Positions 21,012 through 30,064 of a DNA stretch of 54,870 nt are shown here, piece after piece. How positions within the stretch are numbered: the stretch's first letter is position 1; each line of letters opens with the position of its first letter. The position numbers and the translations under genes were made by a program. The notes beneath the pieces are model-generated. The model was given only the letters and a program-made list of their open reading frames with translations. It was not told where the DNA came from and did not search any database. Source of the stretch: an uncultured Granulosicoccus sp. (GTDB taxonomy: Bacteria; Pseudomonadota; Gammaproteobacteria; Granulosicoccales; Granulosicoccaceae); the NCBI GenBank assembly GCA_937924505.1, contig CALDSR010000071.1, forward strand, positions 1 through 54,870. The letters are read 5' to 3'.

Positions 21012-21089
21012 GCAGTTTTACTCCGATGCGGGATTCTGTCCCGTCGTCCAATTGCTTGAGTCAGTCTAGCTGTTTTCGGCCAGGTATCG

Positions 21090-22250
21090 CTATTTCTTGG
21101 CGCTCTGGAGCCGGTTATCAGTGTTAATCCACTGTTCCGGGTCGACCGGTTTTGCGTTGTGACGGACTTCAAAATAAACACCACTATCTGTCTGACCACC
21201 GGAATCACCTACAGTTGCAATAGTCGCACCGGCTTCGATCCATGTTCCGTCAGCCACGATGACATCCCGATTTCCACCGTACAGGGTCATATAGGCGTCA
21301 CCGTGGTCCAGAATGACTAACATTCCGAATCCTTGCAACCAGTCGCTATAGACGACCTCACCGTCCGCCACAGCCTTGACAGGGCGTCCGGCCGGGGCCG
21401 CCACGAAAAGCCCGTTCCAGTGCAGTTTGCCGACCGATTTGACATCCCCGAAGCGCGCCTTGATAGTGCCACTGACAGGCAACCGATAATTTCCCTTGCC
21501 CGACTCGAAATAGCCTGATTGAGCGATCGCCAGCGCTTTCAGCTCCTCCATCAATGCCGACAGCCTGGCCTGGTCAGCTTTCAGGGTGGCAACCGAGCGA
21601 TTTTTTTCCGTTATCTGTTTTTCGACCTTGTCGAGACTTTCGAGCTTCTGTTGCTGTTGCGCACGGTAGTCTTCATATTGACTGGATGCCTTGCGCTTGA
21701 TGTGGTTGAGCCAGTTTCGGTCTTTCAGTGCCGTCTGTCTTGCCGCATCGATCTTTTGGAGTGCGGCAATTTCCGCCTGGATCGAGGCATTCTGGGCATT
21801 TAGAAAATAGTCGGTGTAGACGCTGAGCCGATCGGCGAGCGCCGGGTTGTCATGTTGCAACAGAACCTTCAGGCCACTACCGGTACCGAGTTGCTGCGAG
21901 CGCCTGATCGAACGCGCAAGGCGCTCCTTGCGCAGCGCGACTGAGCTTTCTGCGTTTTTTACCTGAAGTTCGAGCTTATCGAGCTTCTGGGAGTACTTGT
22001 CGATGTCCTGGTCAAGTCCGCGAATTCGCTGTTCCCGATCACTGACACGATTCTCCACAGCCTTGACTGCCTGTTGCAGGGATAATTTTAGTGAGCGGTT
22101 TTCAGTTATCTCTTGGTCGAGTGCCTGCAGGCGCTTGTTTGTCGCTTGAATCTCTGCCTCGACGGCATCTATTGTTTTTGGCTCCTCGCCGCCAGCCAGT
22201 CCTGCAGCAAAGAGAAATCCGACAATGAATACCACCCGAACCAAAGCCAT
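21090..22250 (-). CDS. envC: Murein hydrolase activator EnvC
   Basis: Periplasmic 386-residue protein: signal peptide (residues 1-20), a long coiled coil (about 25-240, charged heptads) and a C-terminal LytM/M23 domain. The LytM metal ligands look incomplete: the first motif reads KLHWNGLFV instead of the H-x3-D form, so it should activate amidases rather than cut peptidoglycan itself, as in E. coli EnvC. It lies 9 bases after the PGPGW gene and 78 bases before the S41 protease gene, probably one operon. Confidence 0.92.
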   Translation of the reverse strand: MALVRVVFIVGFLFAAGLAGGEEPKTIDAVEAEIQATNKRLQALDQEITENRSLKLSLQQAVKAVENRVSDREQRIRGLDQDIDKYSQKLDKLELQVKNAESSVALRKERLARSIRRSQQLGTGSGLKVLLQHDNPALADRLSVYTDYFLNAQNASIQAEIAALQKIDAARQTALKDRNWLNHIKRKASSQYEDYRAQQQQKLESLDKVEKQITEKNRSVATLKADQARLSALMEELKALAIAQSGYFESGKGNYRLPVSGTIKARFGDVKSVGKLHWNGLFVAAPAGRPVKAVADGEVVYSDWLQGFGMLVILDHGDAYMTLYGGNRDVIVADGTWIEAGATIATVGDSGGQTDSGVYFEVRHNAKPVDPEQWINTDNRLQSAKK

Positions 22251-22259
22251 CTCTCAAGT

Positions 22260-22703
22260 TTAGCTCGCTGATTCCTGCTCGTTGCTTTTTCTTGTGACAG
22301 GATGGATGAATGGAGGCCTCTGACGTCGTGCACGAAGTTGGTTCATCACGTCGAAAAACCCTGGTCGGGCCGCGATGGCCCGTATCAGACGATGCTTGAA
22401 CGGTAGGCGAATCAGGGATAGCCCAGCGAGTATGACGACGAGCCCTGGCCCGGGTGTGAACATCATCGCGACCCCGAGCAGCAGCACAAAGGCGCCGACA
22501 ATATTGAGAACCCCATGCCACAGCCAACGCAGGGGACCGGTGCCATAGGTCTTTTGCGGGTCCTGACAAAAGTAGTCAGCTGGCAGGCGAGCCAACAGCC
22601 ACGGTGTTGCGACCACGGTGGTGGCGAGTAAAACGATGGAAGCCATGCTGATGCCCACTAGCAAACTTCGATTTTCGGTCAGTAGTGAGAGCAAAGTGTC
22701 CAA
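22260..22703 (-). CDS. PGPGW-type transmembrane protein
   Basis: Small inner-membrane protein, up to 147 residues. Two main hydrophobic regions are seen (LLVGISMASIVLLATTVVAT and LNIVGAFVLLLGVAMMF), the second followed by TPGPGLVVILAGLSLIRLPF, the family hallmark. The tail is basic. Function is unknown. The listed start is a TTG with no clear ribosome site; ATG 22646 (MASIVLLATT) would keep both helices and is an alternative. It is likely cotranscribed with envC. Confidence 0.8.
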   Translation of the reverse strand: MDTLLSLLTENRSLLVGISMASIVLLATTVVATPWLLARLPADYFCQDPQKTYGTGPLRWLWHGVLNIVGAFVLLLGVAMMFTPGPGLVVILAGLSLIRLPFKHRLIRAIAARPGFFDVMNQLRARRQRPPFIHPVTRKSNEQESAS

Positions 22704-22761
22704 GGCGGGGAATCTTCGGAATTTGAATGGGAGGCAGGCAAGCGCGGGCGCGCACCTTGAC

Positions 22762-23541
22762 TCATTCTATCCAGTTGATCTCGCTTGCTGTGAAGTCATT
22801 GATCATGACGCTGCGAAGACTCTCGGCCATATAAGAGGAGTATCGGGAGGTTGGAATGCGTCCAGCCATCACTTCGGCGTTTCGTTGTGGAAAGAGCGGT
22901 TGACGATTCGGATTGGCGAATCCATAGGGATAGGCTGGATTGCCATAGGCCGCATACTTGTCGATAGCTCCGACCGTATGCAGCAGCTCGTGAGCGACAA
23001 CGATGTTGTTCTGCGCGGTTTGTCGGGGTTGGGCAAACGCATGCACGAGCCCCATCAAACCCTTTTGCATGCCAAGTGAATGTGCGAGAGGTTTGTCGTC
23101 GTCGCCTTCCTGGTACATGACAAACATGCGTACGCGGGTCAGGCCGCTGTCGTCATCAGGTGTATTTCGCCATGCCCACCAACGAAATCGCAAACCCCAG
23201 AAAAGCACATCGATACCATTGGCATTATCCGGAAAAGCAGGAGGCAGCTTCTTGATCTGGGCACCGAGTTTCACGTCAAATGGCCTCTTCAGCGCCAGCC
23301 CGTGGCGCCCAGCTTCTCTGACACCCCAGCGATTTATCGCTGAAAAAGTATCATCGTTGAGCGTGCGAATGTAGCGTTCGGTTGCCAGATGGCCATCCCC
23401 GTTCAACGGAAAAACGGTCACGTTCAACGTTTGATTCCAATTGCGCGAATATACATGCTGATGTGCTGACATGAGGCCCACGATCAATAGCGCCGCCAGC
23501 AGCAACGTAATTCGAACTTGGGTAAAACTGGGTAGACGCAT
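22762..23541 (-). CDS. Membrane-anchored zinc-metallopeptidase-like protein
   Basis: Unassigned 259-residue protein. Residues 8-25 form a single N-terminal membrane anchor, so the rest should be periplasmic. The motif HELLHTVGAIDKY (H184, E185, H188, D194) resembles the extended metzincin zinc site with Asp as third ligand. Other landmarks are many Trp/Arg residues (FWGLRFRWWAWRN) and a C-terminal AGRIPTSRYSSYMAESLRSV conserved-looking stretch. The frame continues to a GTG at 23595, but ATG 23541 places the anchor at the N terminus. It is divergent from pepN. Substrate unknown; peptidase activity is inferred from the motif only. Confidence 0.7.
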   Translation of the reverse strand: MRLPSFTQVRITLLLAALLIVGLMSAHQHVYSRNWNQTLNVTVFPLNGDGHLATERYIRTLNDDTFSAINRWGVREAGRHGLALKRPFDVKLGAQIKKLPPAFPDNANGIDVLFWGLRFRWWAWRNTPDDDSGLTRVRMFVMYQEGDDDKPLAHSLGMQKGLMGLVHAFAQPRQTAQNNIVVAHELLHTVGAIDKYAAYGNPAYPYGFANPNRQPLFPQRNAEVMAGRIPTSRYSSYMAESLRSVMINDFTASEINWIE

Positions 23542-23671
23542 GCAGCGGCGTAACCTGAAGTATCCTTTGATCTGTTTTCGGTATAAGTAGAGCACTCTTG
23601 AGGCCGCTGATGCTCGACGGAGCAGCCTGTCTCATACCACCAATTCGCGTTCAACCCGAGTTCACAAAATC

Positions 23672-26317
23672 ATGAGAACCGATACCCCGGTCACTATCCA
23701 TCGCGAACATTACAAAGCACCTGCCTGGCTGATTCCGCGCACTGAATTGCACATTGAGCTCGATCCGGTTGCAACGCGAATTACTGCCCGCCTGCATCTG
23801 GAGCAACAGCGTGAGGAAACGTTGATTCTGGATGGTGTCGGTCTGCAGCTCGAATCGGTACAGCTGGATGATCTGGAGCTGACACCTGATCAATACGAGC
23901 TCACCGAACTACATCTGCAGATTCACAAGCTTCCATCATCATGTGTGTTGACGACAATTTGTATCGTCAATCCGGATGCGAATACGGCGCTGGAAGGTTT
24001 GTATCGATCGAGTGGTATCTTTTGCACGCAGTGCGAAGCCGAAGGTTTTCGCAAGATCACCTGGTTTCTGGATCGACCTGATGTGTTGTCGGTGTTTGAT
24101 GTGACGATCGATGCTGATCCGGACAGCTGCCCGGTTATGTTGTCCAACGGCAATCCAATATCCGGGCCTGCGGTCATTGCCGGTGATGAACGCGGCAGGC
24201 ATCGCGCGCGCTGGCATGATCCACATCCGAAGCCAAGCTACCTGTTTGCACTGGTCGCGGGCAATCTGGCAAGCATCGAAGACACTTTCACGACGGCATC
24301 CGGGCGAGAGGTGACTTTGCAGATTCTGGTCGAGTCGCACAATATAGATCGCTGTGATTTCGCCATGGCATCATTGAAGAATTCCATGCACTGGGATGAG
24401 CAAGTGTATGGACTTGAATACGATCTTGATCTGTTCATGATCGTCGCTGTTGATGACTTCAACATGGGGGCGATGGAAAACAAAGGGCTTAATGTTTTCA
24501 ATTCCAAGTATGTGCTGGCTGATAGTGAAACTGCCACCGATTCGGATTTTCTGGGTGTCGAATCTGTAGTTGCACATGAGTACTTTCACAACTGGACCGG
24601 TAACCGCGTGACCTGTCGAGATTGGTTTCAGTTAAGCCTCAAGGAGGGCTTGACGGTTTTTCGTGATCAGTGTTTTTCAGCAGACATGCACTCAGCCACT
24701 GTCAAGCGTATCGAGGACGTTCGGCTGTTGCGTGCCAGACAATTTGCCGAAGATGCTGGCCCGATGGCTCATCCAATTCGCCCGGACAGCTATATCGAAA
24801 TCAACAATTTTTACACAGTTACCGTGTATGAAAAGGGTGCTGAAGTCATTCGCATGCTGCACACCCTGCTGGGCCCTGAACGATGGCGCCTTGGCATGGA
24901 CGTGTATTTTAAACGTCACGACGGCACAGCGGCTACCTGTGATGACTTCGTTGATGCAATGCAGTCGGTCACCGAGCTTGATCTTGAGATTTTCAGACGC
25001 TGGTATTCAATTGCCGGAACACCCGTTGTCGAGCTTGACGAGCAGTTTGATGAGTCCACCGGGCGTTATGTTCTGATCGTCAAACAAGGCACTCCGGATA
25101 CACCTGGGCAGACAGAAAAACCGGCCTTGCATATCCCGCTGCGTATCGCCTTGATCGATCGGAGTGGAAAAACGGTCGTGCCTGAAGACGGTACCGAAAC
25201 AGTGCTGCACGTAACCAAACAAGAACAAGAGTTCGCGTTCGATAACCTAAGCGAAAAGCCTGTTCTGTCGGCACTGCGTATGTTCTCCGCGCCGGTCAAG
25301 CTTGAGCATACCGTATCGGATGAAGACCTGGCGTTTCTGGCAGCGCATGACACCGACGGTTTCAACCGGTGGGAAGCCGTTCAACGGCTGGTACAAAAGA
25401 TCATCACGCTCGAATACAAGGGGCCCGTCGAGAGGACTGGATCCGATAGTGGTTTCGATTCTGGTGTCGATTCTGGTGTCGATATCTTGATCGAGGTGAT
25501 TGCCAGTGTTCTCCATGATGACTCACTCGATGCAGAGTTCATTGCCGAGTTTCTGAATCTTCCTTCAACGGTCACCCTGGCTGAACAGCATGAATGGGTG
25601 GATATCATTGCGCTTGATGATGCTCGTACGCGAGTGATTCAAAAAATTGCTGGGGCGCATGAACAGAAACTAATGAGTCTGATCGAAACAGCGAAGCAGA
25701 CCCGAGGCAACGATCAGAGTTTTGCCGCGATGGGGCAACGTCGACTCGGCAATGCAGCACTCGGTCTTCTCAGTAGTCTTGATGAACAGATATGGGTAAG
25801 TACAGCGTTGGAACACTTCAAACAAGCCGATAACATGACTGACAGCGTGGCGGCGCTCGCGGCCTTGTGTCATACCGATACTGAGGAGCGAAGGCAATGC
25901 TTGTCAGAATTCGAAACGCGCTGGTCAAACAACAAGTTGGTCATGGACAAGTGGTTTGCCATGCAGGCCTTATCGCGACGAGCGTCAATCATCGAGGATG
26001 TCAGAATTTTGTCTCGGCACAAGGATTTCGATATAGGTAATCCGAATCGCTTGCGTTCCTTGGTTGGCAGTTTCGCGATGGGAAATACGCGCGGCTTTCA
26101 TGAAAAAAGCGGGCAGGGTTATACTTTTCTTGCCGACTACGTGCTGGCACTCGACAAGCGTAATCCGCAAATAGCCGCTGGCTTGTTAAGCCCCTTGAGT
26201 TCGTGGCGACGCTACGCTGAACATTATCAAAAGGGGATGCGCACCCAGCTGGAACGGGTTCAGGCGGCCGATGATCTCTCTCCTGACGTCTACGAGCTGG
26301 TGAGCAAGAGTAGTTGA
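23672..26317 (+). CDS. pepN: Aminopeptidase N (M1 family)
   Basis: Cytosolic zinc aminopeptidase, 881 residues, the usual length for the bacterial PepN group. The exopeptidase motif GAMEN is at 266-270 and the zinc site HEYFHNWTGNR at 302-312 with the third ligand E325 (LKEGLT). The C-terminal half is the helical PepN bowl. At residues 592-603 an acidic in-frame repeat (DSGF, DSGV, DSGV) is encoded by three 12-base units and looks like a lineage-specific insertion. It is a single-gene unit. Confidence 0.96.
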   Translation: MRTDTPVTIHREHYKAPAWLIPRTELHIELDPVATRITARLHLEQQREETLILDGVGLQLESVQLDDLELTPDQYELTELHLQIHKLPSSCVLTTICIVNPDANTALEGLYRSSGIFCTQCEAEGFRKITWFLDRPDVLSVFDVTIDADPDSCPVMLSNGNPISGPAVIAGDERGRHRARWHDPHPKPSYLFALVAGNLASIEDTFTTASGREVTLQILVESHNIDRCDFAMASLKNSMHWDEQVYGLEYDLDLFMIVAVDDFNMGAMENKGLNVFNSKYVLADSETATDSDFLGVESVVAHEYFHNWTGNRVTCRDWFQLSLKEGLTVFRDQCFSADMHSATVKRIEDVRLLRARQFAEDAGPMAHPIRPDSYIEINNFYTVTVYEKGAEVIRMLHTLLGPERWRLGMDVYFKRHDGTAATCDDFVDAMQSVTELDLEIFRRWYSIAGTPVVELDEQFDESTGRYVLIVKQGTPDTPGQTEKPALHIPLRIALIDRSGKTVVPEDGTETVLHVTKQEQEFAFDNLSEKPVLSALRMFSAPVKLEHTVSDEDLAFLAAHDTDGFNRWEAVQRLVQKIITLEYKGPVERTGSDSGFDSGVDSGVDILIEVIASVLHDDSLDAEFIAEFLNLPSTVTLAEQHEWVDIIALDDARTRVIQKIAGAHEQKLMSLIETAKQTRGNDQSFAAMGQRRLGNAALGLLSSLDEQIWVSTALEHFKQADNMTDSVAALAALCHTDTEERRQCLSEFETRWSNNKLVMDKWFAMQALSRRASIIEDVRILSRHKDFDIGNPNRLRSLVGSFAMGNTRGFHEKSGQGYTFLADYVLALDKRNPQIAAGLLSPLSSWRRYAEHYQKGMRTQLERVQAADDLSPDVYELVSKSS
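25445..25480 (+). repeat. 12-bp tandem repeat inside pepN
   Basis: Three copies of a 12-base unit (GATAGTGGTTTC, then GATTCTGGTGTC twice) follow each other in frame, coding DSGF-DSGV-DSGV. Because the unit is a multiple of three, copy-number change would alter loop length without frameshift. Confidence 0.85.
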
Positions 26318-26510
26318 GGCGACCGAGAATCAAAACAGTTCGGGTGATTGCACCTTTACCTGAATTGTTAACGAGTGATTCCAGATTGTAAACAAGCGTG
26401 GCAACCGCTATGCACCCATCTTGATGTGGGCCGGTGCGTGCTAGTTTCCTTGTCGGAAAACCCGGCTAAGTGGTAGGGGACATTTTTGCGACTGCACACT
26501 GGAGTTTTAC

Positions 26511-26720
26511 ATGTCTGATCGGAAGCAAGGCACCGTTAAATGGTTCGACAATGCCAAAGGCTATGGGTTCATCATCAGCCCCGAGGGTGAAGATGTATTT
26601 GTTCATTACAGAGTCATTGTTGGTGAGGGTTATCGCTCGCTGAACGAAGGTCAAAAGGTTGAATTTGTTGCGACTCGAGGTGACAAGGGCTGGCAAGCCT
26701 CTGAAGTTGCAGCGCTCTAG
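26511..26720 (+). CDS. Cold-shock domain protein (CspA family)
   Basis: Single cold-shock domain of 69 residues, a nucleic-acid chaperone. RNP1 is seen as KGYGFIISP and RNP2 as DVFVHY. The usual FVHFSAI is FVHYRVI here, so one aromatic position is Tyr and the loop differs from the common CspA type. CTGGAG lies 6 bases before the ATG. The 190-base leader between pepN and this gene could hold a long 5' UTR as in other csp genes, but I see no specific element. Confidence 0.93.
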   Translation: MSDRKQGTVKWFDNAKGYGFIISPEGEDVFVHYRVIVGEGYRSLNEGQKVEFVATRGDKGWQASEVAAL

Positions 26721-26925
26721 AGGCGCGCCAGAGCGTCAGATTCAAAAACCTTGGATTTCGGGCTCTCAGCAGGCCCACCTCTGACAGGTCTGTTTCAGGT
26801 CAGATGCTGCTAGCGTTACGCCTGACCTCCAAACCTTGATCTCTTGGCCCGCCACCTCGGCACTCTGACTCTGGAGCCCCGGCCTCTGAACAATGCTGTG
26901 TCACAAGCGGTCTATGCTTGTGATC

Positions 26926-28821
26926 ATGTCACACGAAACTCAGTTTGATCTTCTCAGGAAGCGACGCTTTGCGCCGTATTTTCTCACCCAGCTCCTGAGT
27001 GCATTCAACGATAACGTTTACAAGAATGCGCTGGTCGCCCTCATCGCGTTCTCGGCGATCAGTAGTAGTGCCGCGAATGACGGTTTGTTGATCAATCTTT
27101 CCGCGGGACTTTTCATACTGCCGTTTTTCCTGTTCTCGGCGTTCTGCGGACAACTGGCTGATAAATACGAGAAATCGATGTTGATCCGTCGCATCAAGCT
27201 TGCGGAGATCTTCATCATGGCCGCTGGCGCGGTCGCCTTCTGGCTGCAGAGCGTGCCATTGCTCATTGCCGTGTTGTTTCTGATGGGTACACAGTCCGCC
27301 TTCTTTGGTCCGATCAAGTACGGCATCTTGCCGCAACATCTGAACGAGTCAGAATTGGTTGGTGGTAATGGTCTGGTAGAGCTGGGTACCTTTCTCGCCA
27401 TATTGATCGGCACGATTGCGGGTACACAGCTTATCGCCAAAGCCCCTGATGGCAGCGTGATGTTGGTCTGTACTGCCATTTTGGCTGTCGCCGTTGTTGG
27501 TTACCTTGTCAGTCGCGGTATTCCGAAAGCGCCGGCTAACGATCCGGAACTGTCCTTGCGCTTCAATCCGATCGTCGAGACATGGAAGCTGGTGCGTGAT
27601 ACGAAACAGGATCGAGTGGTCTTCCAGTCAATTCTGGCGATTTCCTGGTTCTGGTTTCTCGGAGCGACCTACCTGGCTCAGTTTCCGGTTTACGCACGCG
27701 ATGTGCTTGGCGGCAGTGTTGATGTCTTTACCATACTGCTTGCCACCTTCTCGATCGGTATCGCTGTGGGCTCCATATTGTGTGAGCGTTTGTCCCATGG
27801 TCGTATCGAGATTGGCCTCGTCCCGTTCGGCATATTTGGCATGACACTTTTTGGATTGGCTCTGGTGCTGTCGACACCCGCTTCACCACTGGGCAGTGGT
27901 ATGTCGGTGAGTCAATTTTTGTTCGCCGATGGTTCGTCTGCAAGCTGGAAAATTTTGGCCAGCATACTCCTGCTCGGTATGTTTGGTGGCTTTTATATTG
28001 TTCCACTTTATGCGCTGATACAGAAAACCTCGGAGCCGACACGACTGTCTCGCGCCTTTGCTTGCAACAATATTTTGAATGCGTTTTTCATGGTGATGTC
28101 TGCAGTGCTGGTACTTGCAATGTTAAGTTTTGATATGAGTATCAAGGGCATTTTTCTTATCATGGCTTTGGCTAATGCCGTGGTCGCGGCTTACGTATTC
28201 AGTCAAGTGCCGGAATTCATGATGCGCTTTATAGTGTGGATTCTCGTTCACACGCTTTATCGCGTCCGCAAGAAAGGATTGGAAAACATACCTGACAGTG
28301 GACCTGCAATAATAGTCGCCAATCATGTGAGTTTCATTGATGCATTGATACTCGGAGGGTGTATCCGGCGTCCGGTGCGCTTTGTCATGTATTACAAGAT
28401 TTTCAAATTACCAGTCATGAACTTTGTCTTTCGCACCGCAAAGGCAATTCCGATCGCCGGACAAAAGGAAGACAAAGCCCTCTACGACAAAGCCTTCATT
28501 GACATGAAAGCTGCGCTTGCTGAAGGCGACCTTCTCTGCATATTTCCTGAAGGGGAAATAACCGGTGATGGCCAGATGAACCCGTTCAAACCAGGCATCC
28601 TTCGGGTCCTCGAATCGCAACCGGTTGATGTCGTGCCAATTGCTCTACAGGGATTGTGGGGTAGTTTGTTCAGCCGCAAGGGCGGCCCCGCATTCCTGAA
28701 ATTGCCGCGTCGGCTGTTTGCGCGCCTGGGGATGATCGTTGGTGAGCCAATTCCTGCTGCTGATGTGACGCTTGAGACGCTGCAGTCGAGAGTAGCCGAC
28801 TTGCGCGGTGATCGTTGGTAG
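26926..28821 (+). CDS. MFS lysophospholipid-transporter / PlsC acyltransferase fusion
   Basis: Inner-membrane protein of 631 residues from ATG 26926 (an earlier in-frame ATG at 26893 lacks family support). Residues 1 to about 420 form an MFS domain resembling LplT (FLTQLLSAFNDNVYKNALVAL, LADKYEKSMLIRRIK). From about 440 a PlsC acyltransferase follows, with NHVSFID (H467, D472) and FPEGE (540-544). This matches the first two parts of the MFS-PlsC-acyl-ACP synthetase proteins that recycle lysophosphatidylethanolamine; the AMP-ligase part is missing. It starts a probable operon with a thioesterase and a Nudix enzyme. Confidence 0.88.
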   Translation: MSHETQFDLLRKRRFAPYFLTQLLSAFNDNVYKNALVALIAFSAISSSAANDGLLINLSAGLFILPFFLFSAFCGQLADKYEKSMLIRRIKLAEIFIMAAGAVAFWLQSVPLLIAVLFLMGTQSAFFGPIKYGILPQHLNESELVGGNGLVELGTFLAILIGTIAGTQLIAKAPDGSVMLVCTAILAVAVVGYLVSRGIPKAPANDPELSLRFNPIVETWKLVRDTKQDRVVFQSILAISWFWFLGATYLAQFPVYARDVLGGSVDVFTILLATFSIGIAVGSILCERLSHGRIEIGLVPFGIFGMTLFGLALVLSTPASPLGSGMSVSQFLFADGSSASWKILASILLLGMFGGFYIVPLYALIQKTSEPTRLSRAFACNNILNAFFMVMSAVLVLAMLSFDMSIKGIFLIMALANAVVAAYVFSQVPEFMMRFIVWILVHTLYRVRKKGLENIPDSGPAIIVANHVSFIDALILGGCIRRPVRFVMYYKIFKLPVMNFVFRTAKAIPIAGQKEDKALYDKAFIDMKAALAEGDLLCIFPEGEITGDGQMNPFKPGILRVLESQPVDVVPIALQGLWGSLFSRKGGPAFLKLPRRLFARLGMIVGEPIPAADVTLETLQSRVADLRGDRW

Positions 28822-28830
28822 GATGTAAGG

Positions 28831-29271
28831 ATGGAACAACAAGCGGGAAACAGACTCTTCGAACTTGACATACCGGTACGATGGGGCGACATGGACGCGT
28901 TCGGTCATGTCAATAACATCATGTATTTTCGATATTTCGAACAGGTGCGCATGTCGTGGTATGAGTCCGTCGGCTTCGATGCGTTAAAGTGCGATGACAC
29001 AGGATTGTTGATTGTCGACAACCACGCCGAGTATCTCAAGCCGCTTGTCTCTCCGGCCGTTGCGACCATCACGATGAGCGGTCACAGTCCGGGTCGAAGT
29101 TCTTTTGTCAGTGAGTACTGGTTGACGTCGAATAACATTCTATTTACACGTGGCAAAGCAAAAATTGTGTGGGTTGATTACGTCAAGGGCAAATCTGTAC
29201 CGTTACCGGATGCGATTCGCGCTCTTGTTGATCCAGAGAAAGTAAAATCAGAGAAAACCTGGGACCGATAA
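28831..29271 (+). CDS. Acyl-CoA thioesterase, hotdog fold (4HBT/YbgC group)
   Basis: Cytosolic thioesterase of 146 residues. The N-terminal VRWGDMDAFGHVNNIMYFRYFE carries the catalytic Asp of the 4-hydroxybenzoyl-CoA thioesterase family, and the fold is completed by LVSPAVATITMSG and RGKAKIVWVDY. The likely substrate is a medium- or long-chain acyl-CoA, in keeping with the adjoining phospholipid acyltransferase, which ends 9 bases upstream. GTAAGG directly precedes the ATG. Confidence 0.88.
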   Translation: MEQQAGNRLFELDIPVRWGDMDAFGHVNNIMYFRYFEQVRMSWYESVGFDALKCDDTGLLIVDNHAEYLKPLVSPAVATITMSGHSPGRSSFVSEYWLTSNNILFTRGKAKIVWVDYVKGKSVPLPDAIRALVDPEKVKSEKTWDR

Positions 29272-29288
29272 CGTGGAAACCACACTTT

Positions 29289-29864
29289 ATGGCTGATGGC
29301 TATTGTCTCCAATGCGGCAGTGCAGCGCATCATCAGATACCGGAAGGAGATAACCGCAATCGTCTTGTCTGCTCCGACCAAGCGTGCGCTTACATCCACT
29401 ACGATAATCCGAAAAATGTGGTCGGTTGTCTATTGGAATGGCAAGGTAAAGTGTTGCTGTGCAAACGTGCCATCGAGCCACGACTTGGCTATTGGACCTT
29501 GCCAGCTGGTTTTATGGAGAATCAGGAAAGCACCGTCGAGGGTGCTGCACGCGAAGCGTACGAAGAGGCAACAGCGGAGTGCGAAGAATTGAGGTTGTTT
29601 GCGGTCTATAACTTACCGCGCATCAGTCAGGTGTACTTGATGTTCTTCGGCAAACTCAAAGACGGCATTGCACGGGCCAACGAGGAAACACTGGAAGTCG
29701 GTTTGTTCGATGAAGACGAAATACCGTGGTCAGAGCTGGCCTTTCCGGTAGTCGTTGAAACGCTGACGCGTTATTACGAGATGCGCCAACAGCGTGACCA
29801 GCGGGTATATTCGGCGGATATTTTTAGTCGGCCCGGGGCGCCTCTGGAAATCCGTCGACACTAA
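29289..29864 (+). CDS. Nudix hydrolase with N-terminal zinc ribbon
   Basis: Predicted nucleoside-diphosphate-linked hydrolase of 191 residues. Residues 1-40 carry four cysteines (YCLQCGSAAH and LVCSDQACAYIHYDNP) that look like a zinc ribbon. The Nudix box reads GFMENQESTVEGAAREAYEE, with the REx2EE core. The layout resembles NADH pyrophosphatase-like or ADP-ribose/ NADH-type Nudix enzymes, but the NudC SQPWPFPxS motif is absent, so the substrate is open. It follows the thioesterase gene by 17 bases. Confidence 0.88.
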   Translation: MADGYCLQCGSAAHHQIPEGDNRNRLVCSDQACAYIHYDNPKNVVGCLLEWQGKVLLCKRAIEPRLGYWTLPAGFMENQESTVEGAAREAYEEATAECEELRLFAVYNLPRISQVYLMFFGKLKDGIARANEETLEVGLFDEDEIPWSELAFPVVVETLTRYYEMRQQRDQRVYSADIFSRPGAPLEIRRH

Positions 29865-30064
29865 CCAGGCGCCTATGCCCGTTGCCAGGTTTGAAGACCT
29901 TGGCGCCGCACATTGCGCCGCCGGAAGATCTCATCTCGATCCACGTTCACTTTCCCGATAGTTGGCTCGTCGCTAAAGTCGACCCCGCAACGGACACAAA
30001 AATCAGCGCATCGTGACCTGGCTGTAAATCAACCCATCAACAACAACCAAGTGGGTCAGTCAGG

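Noticed and set aside
21090..22250. Active M23 endopeptidase
   Set aside because: The metal-binding motif is incomplete and the coiled-coil plus LytM layout is that of the non-catalytic activator EnvC.
29865..30064. Minus-strand frame with a CVRCG motif and basic end, like a zinc-ribbon remnant, between the Nudix gene and fadD
   Set aside because: No ATG, GTG or TTG precedes the motif in frame, only one incomplete Cys cluster is present, and the length is about 50 codons; chance cannot be excluded.
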